A stretch of 64,000 nt of DNA from Bordetella genomosp. 9 (lineage in GTDB: Bacteria > Pseudomonadota > Gammaproteobacteria > Burkholderiales > Burkholderiaceae_B). The stretch is taken from contig NZ_NEVJ01000001.1 of the NCBI RefSeq assembly GCF_002261425.1, positions 1-64,000 on the forward strand, given 5' to 3'. Under the pieces are notes generated by a model. That model was not told where the DNA came from and made no database searches. It was given only the letters and a program-made list of their open reading frames with translations. Below, one piece after another: positions 63,058 to 64,000 of the stretch. Numbering within the stretch: position 1 is the stretch's first letter; each line of letters starts with the position of its first letter. The translations under genes and the position numbers were made by a program.

Positions 63058-64000
63058 TCGCCCTTTCCGCTTCCTGCAATTGGCGCCATGCGATCTTTCC
63101 GGTCGCCAGCCTGGGAAGATCGTCGACGAATTCGACCAGTCTCGGATACTTGTAGGCCGCCATCCTGGCCTTGCACCAATCGATGATGGCGGTCTCCGAC
63201 GTCCGATCCGCGGCGCCTTCTTTCAAGACGATGACGGCTTTCACGGTTTCGCCCCGATAAGGGTCCCGCGCGGCGATCACGCAGGCTTCCCGCACGTCCG
63301 GATGCTCGTGCAGCAGCGCCTCGATTTCCGTGGGCCATACTTTGTAGCCCGACGCATTGACCATGCGCTTCAGGCGGTCGACGATGAAGAAATAGCCTTC
63401 ATGATCCGCGTATCCCAGGTCGCCGGTGCGGAAAAAGCGTCGGCCGTCGAGCGTGACGAACGCATCGTTCGTCGCCTGTTCGTTCTTCCAGTAGCCGGCA
63501 AACAGCTTGTCGCTGCATATGACGATTTCGCCCACTTCGCTCGTCGAAAGCTCGCGCAAGGTCTCCGGGTCGATGATGCGCGCATCGGTGTCGAACAGAG
63601 GAATGCCCAGGCATTGGCGCTTGAAATGGACGGCGGGGTTTCCCGTGAAAGGCATGCCCTCGGACAGGCCATAGCCTTCCAGGAAATCGACGCCGAGCAG
63701 GGCCTTGATACGTTCGCCCACGGCCTGCGGCATGCCCGCGCCGCCGCCGCCCACGCGTTTGAGCGAGCGCAGATCGTAGCTGGCAAGCTGCTCGCTCGCC
63801 AGGAAGTCGATCATCACGGTCGGCATCGTATTCCAGTGGGTGATCTTGTGCCGGGCGATGAGCTCGGCCGCCTTGTCCCGATTCCACCGTGGCAGCAAGA
63901 CGAGCGTGCCCCCAACATAGATCGGCGTATTCATCATGTTCTGCATGCCGGTGATGTGGAAGAACGGCAGCGCCGCCAGGACCACCGTGTCGACGCGCAT
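63047..64000 (-). CDS. Acyl-CoA ligase (AMP-forming), N-terminus outside the window
   Basis: The visible 317 residues cover the C-terminal part of an ANL-superfamily ligase. They include 'LPFFHITGMQNMM', the substrate motif 'GYGLSEGMPFTGN', 'RTGDLGYADHEGYFFIVDRLKRM' with the hinge Asp-Arg, and 'LPRLATGKIAWRQL' with the catalytic Lys near the C-terminus. The enzyme adenylates a carboxylic acid and forms the CoA thioester. A medium or long-chain acid is likely from the fold subgroup. The true start lies beyond 64000, so the ATG at the edge is not taken as the start. Confidence 0.9.
   Translation of the reverse strand: MRVDTVVLAALPFFHITGMQNMMNTPIYVGGTLVLLPRWNRDKAAELIARHKITHWNTMPTVMIDFLASEQLASYDLRSLKRVGGGGAGMPQAVGERIKALLGVDFLEGYGLSEGMPFTGNPAVHFKRQCLGIPLFDTDARIIDPETLRELSTSEVGEIVICSDKLFAGYWKNEQATNDAFVTLDGRRFFRTGDLGYADHEGYFFIVDRLKRMVNASGYKVWPTEIEALLHEHPDVREACVIAARDPYRGETVKAVIVLKEGAADRTSETAIIDWCKARMAAYKYPRLVEFVDDLPRLATGKIAWRQLQEAERAKPR

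Overview
The window is high-GC, densely packed chromosomal DNA that reads like an environmental betaproteobacterium of the Alcaligenaceae (Bordetella/Achromobacter group). The reasons are a nic nicotinate-degradation locus with a BpsR-like MarR regulator in the Bordetella arrangement, three Bug-type solute receptors with no membrane subunits nearby, and many small regulator-plus-catabolic-operon cassettes. No rRNA, tRNA, insertion sequence, phage or CRISPR array was recognised. Nearly all genes have functions that can be assigned at family level. Substrates are mostly unknown outside the nic locus.

Region 1 (1-1950) holds the end of a P-loop kinase gene, an AT-richer orphan gene ending in an Apea-type HEPN domain, and about 300 bases of non-coding or decayed DNA. 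Region 2 (1953-14843) is a complete aerobic nicotinate pathway. Leftward nicE-nicD-nicX-nicF-nicB2 and rightward nicC-nicA-nicB1-nicT diverge from a control region with a 14-bp palindrome (7938-7951) and a near copy (7785-7798). The MarR gene bpsR closes the locus and has a matching half-site in front of it. The molybdenum hydroxylase is split: NicA carries the Fe-S clusters, NicB2 carries an intact molybdopterin lobe with the catalytic Glu motif, and NicB1 carries a decayed molybdopterin-like lobe fused to a membrane anchor and three cytochrome c domains.

Region 3 (14910-31646) is a run of catabolic cassettes. They are a GntR gene divergent from a dehydrogenase/Bug/RraA operon, a MOSC gene, a LysR gene divergent from HAD/Bug/DSD1-type PLP enzyme genes, a three-subunit FAD/FAD/Fe-S amine or D-amino-acid dehydrogenase with an Asp/Glu racemase-like gene, an amino-acid ABC transporter, an AT-richer DUF3800 orphan, and a GGDEF membrane protein. 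Region 4 (32022-47654) holds a DUF2242 lipoprotein, an MHS transporter, and an operon of Bug, HutC-type GntR, aconitase-like large and small subunits and a PEP-mutase/isocitrate-lyase-type lyase, with a clear inverted-repeat operator. It continues with two GlxA-type AraC regulators beside an SDR and an MFS gene, an HPP-CBS protein, a VOC protein divergent from a GntR around a perfect 20-bp palindrome, an RraA-like protein and a PsiF protein.

Region 5 (47872-62988) starts with an XRE-cupin regulator, an amino-acid ABC transporter and a FAD amine oxidase. Next is an overlapping pair of a cyclopropane-synthase-type methyltransferase and a FAD reductase, resembling the pairs that make 10-methyl or related branched fatty acids. 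It ends with a Pot-type ABC transporter whose operon also encodes two amidohydrolases and a COG0523 metallochaperone GTPase. The window closes inside an acyl-CoA ligase gene on the minus strand.

All functional calls come from reading translated motifs and gene order. No database search or computation was run, and base-composition remarks are by eye.
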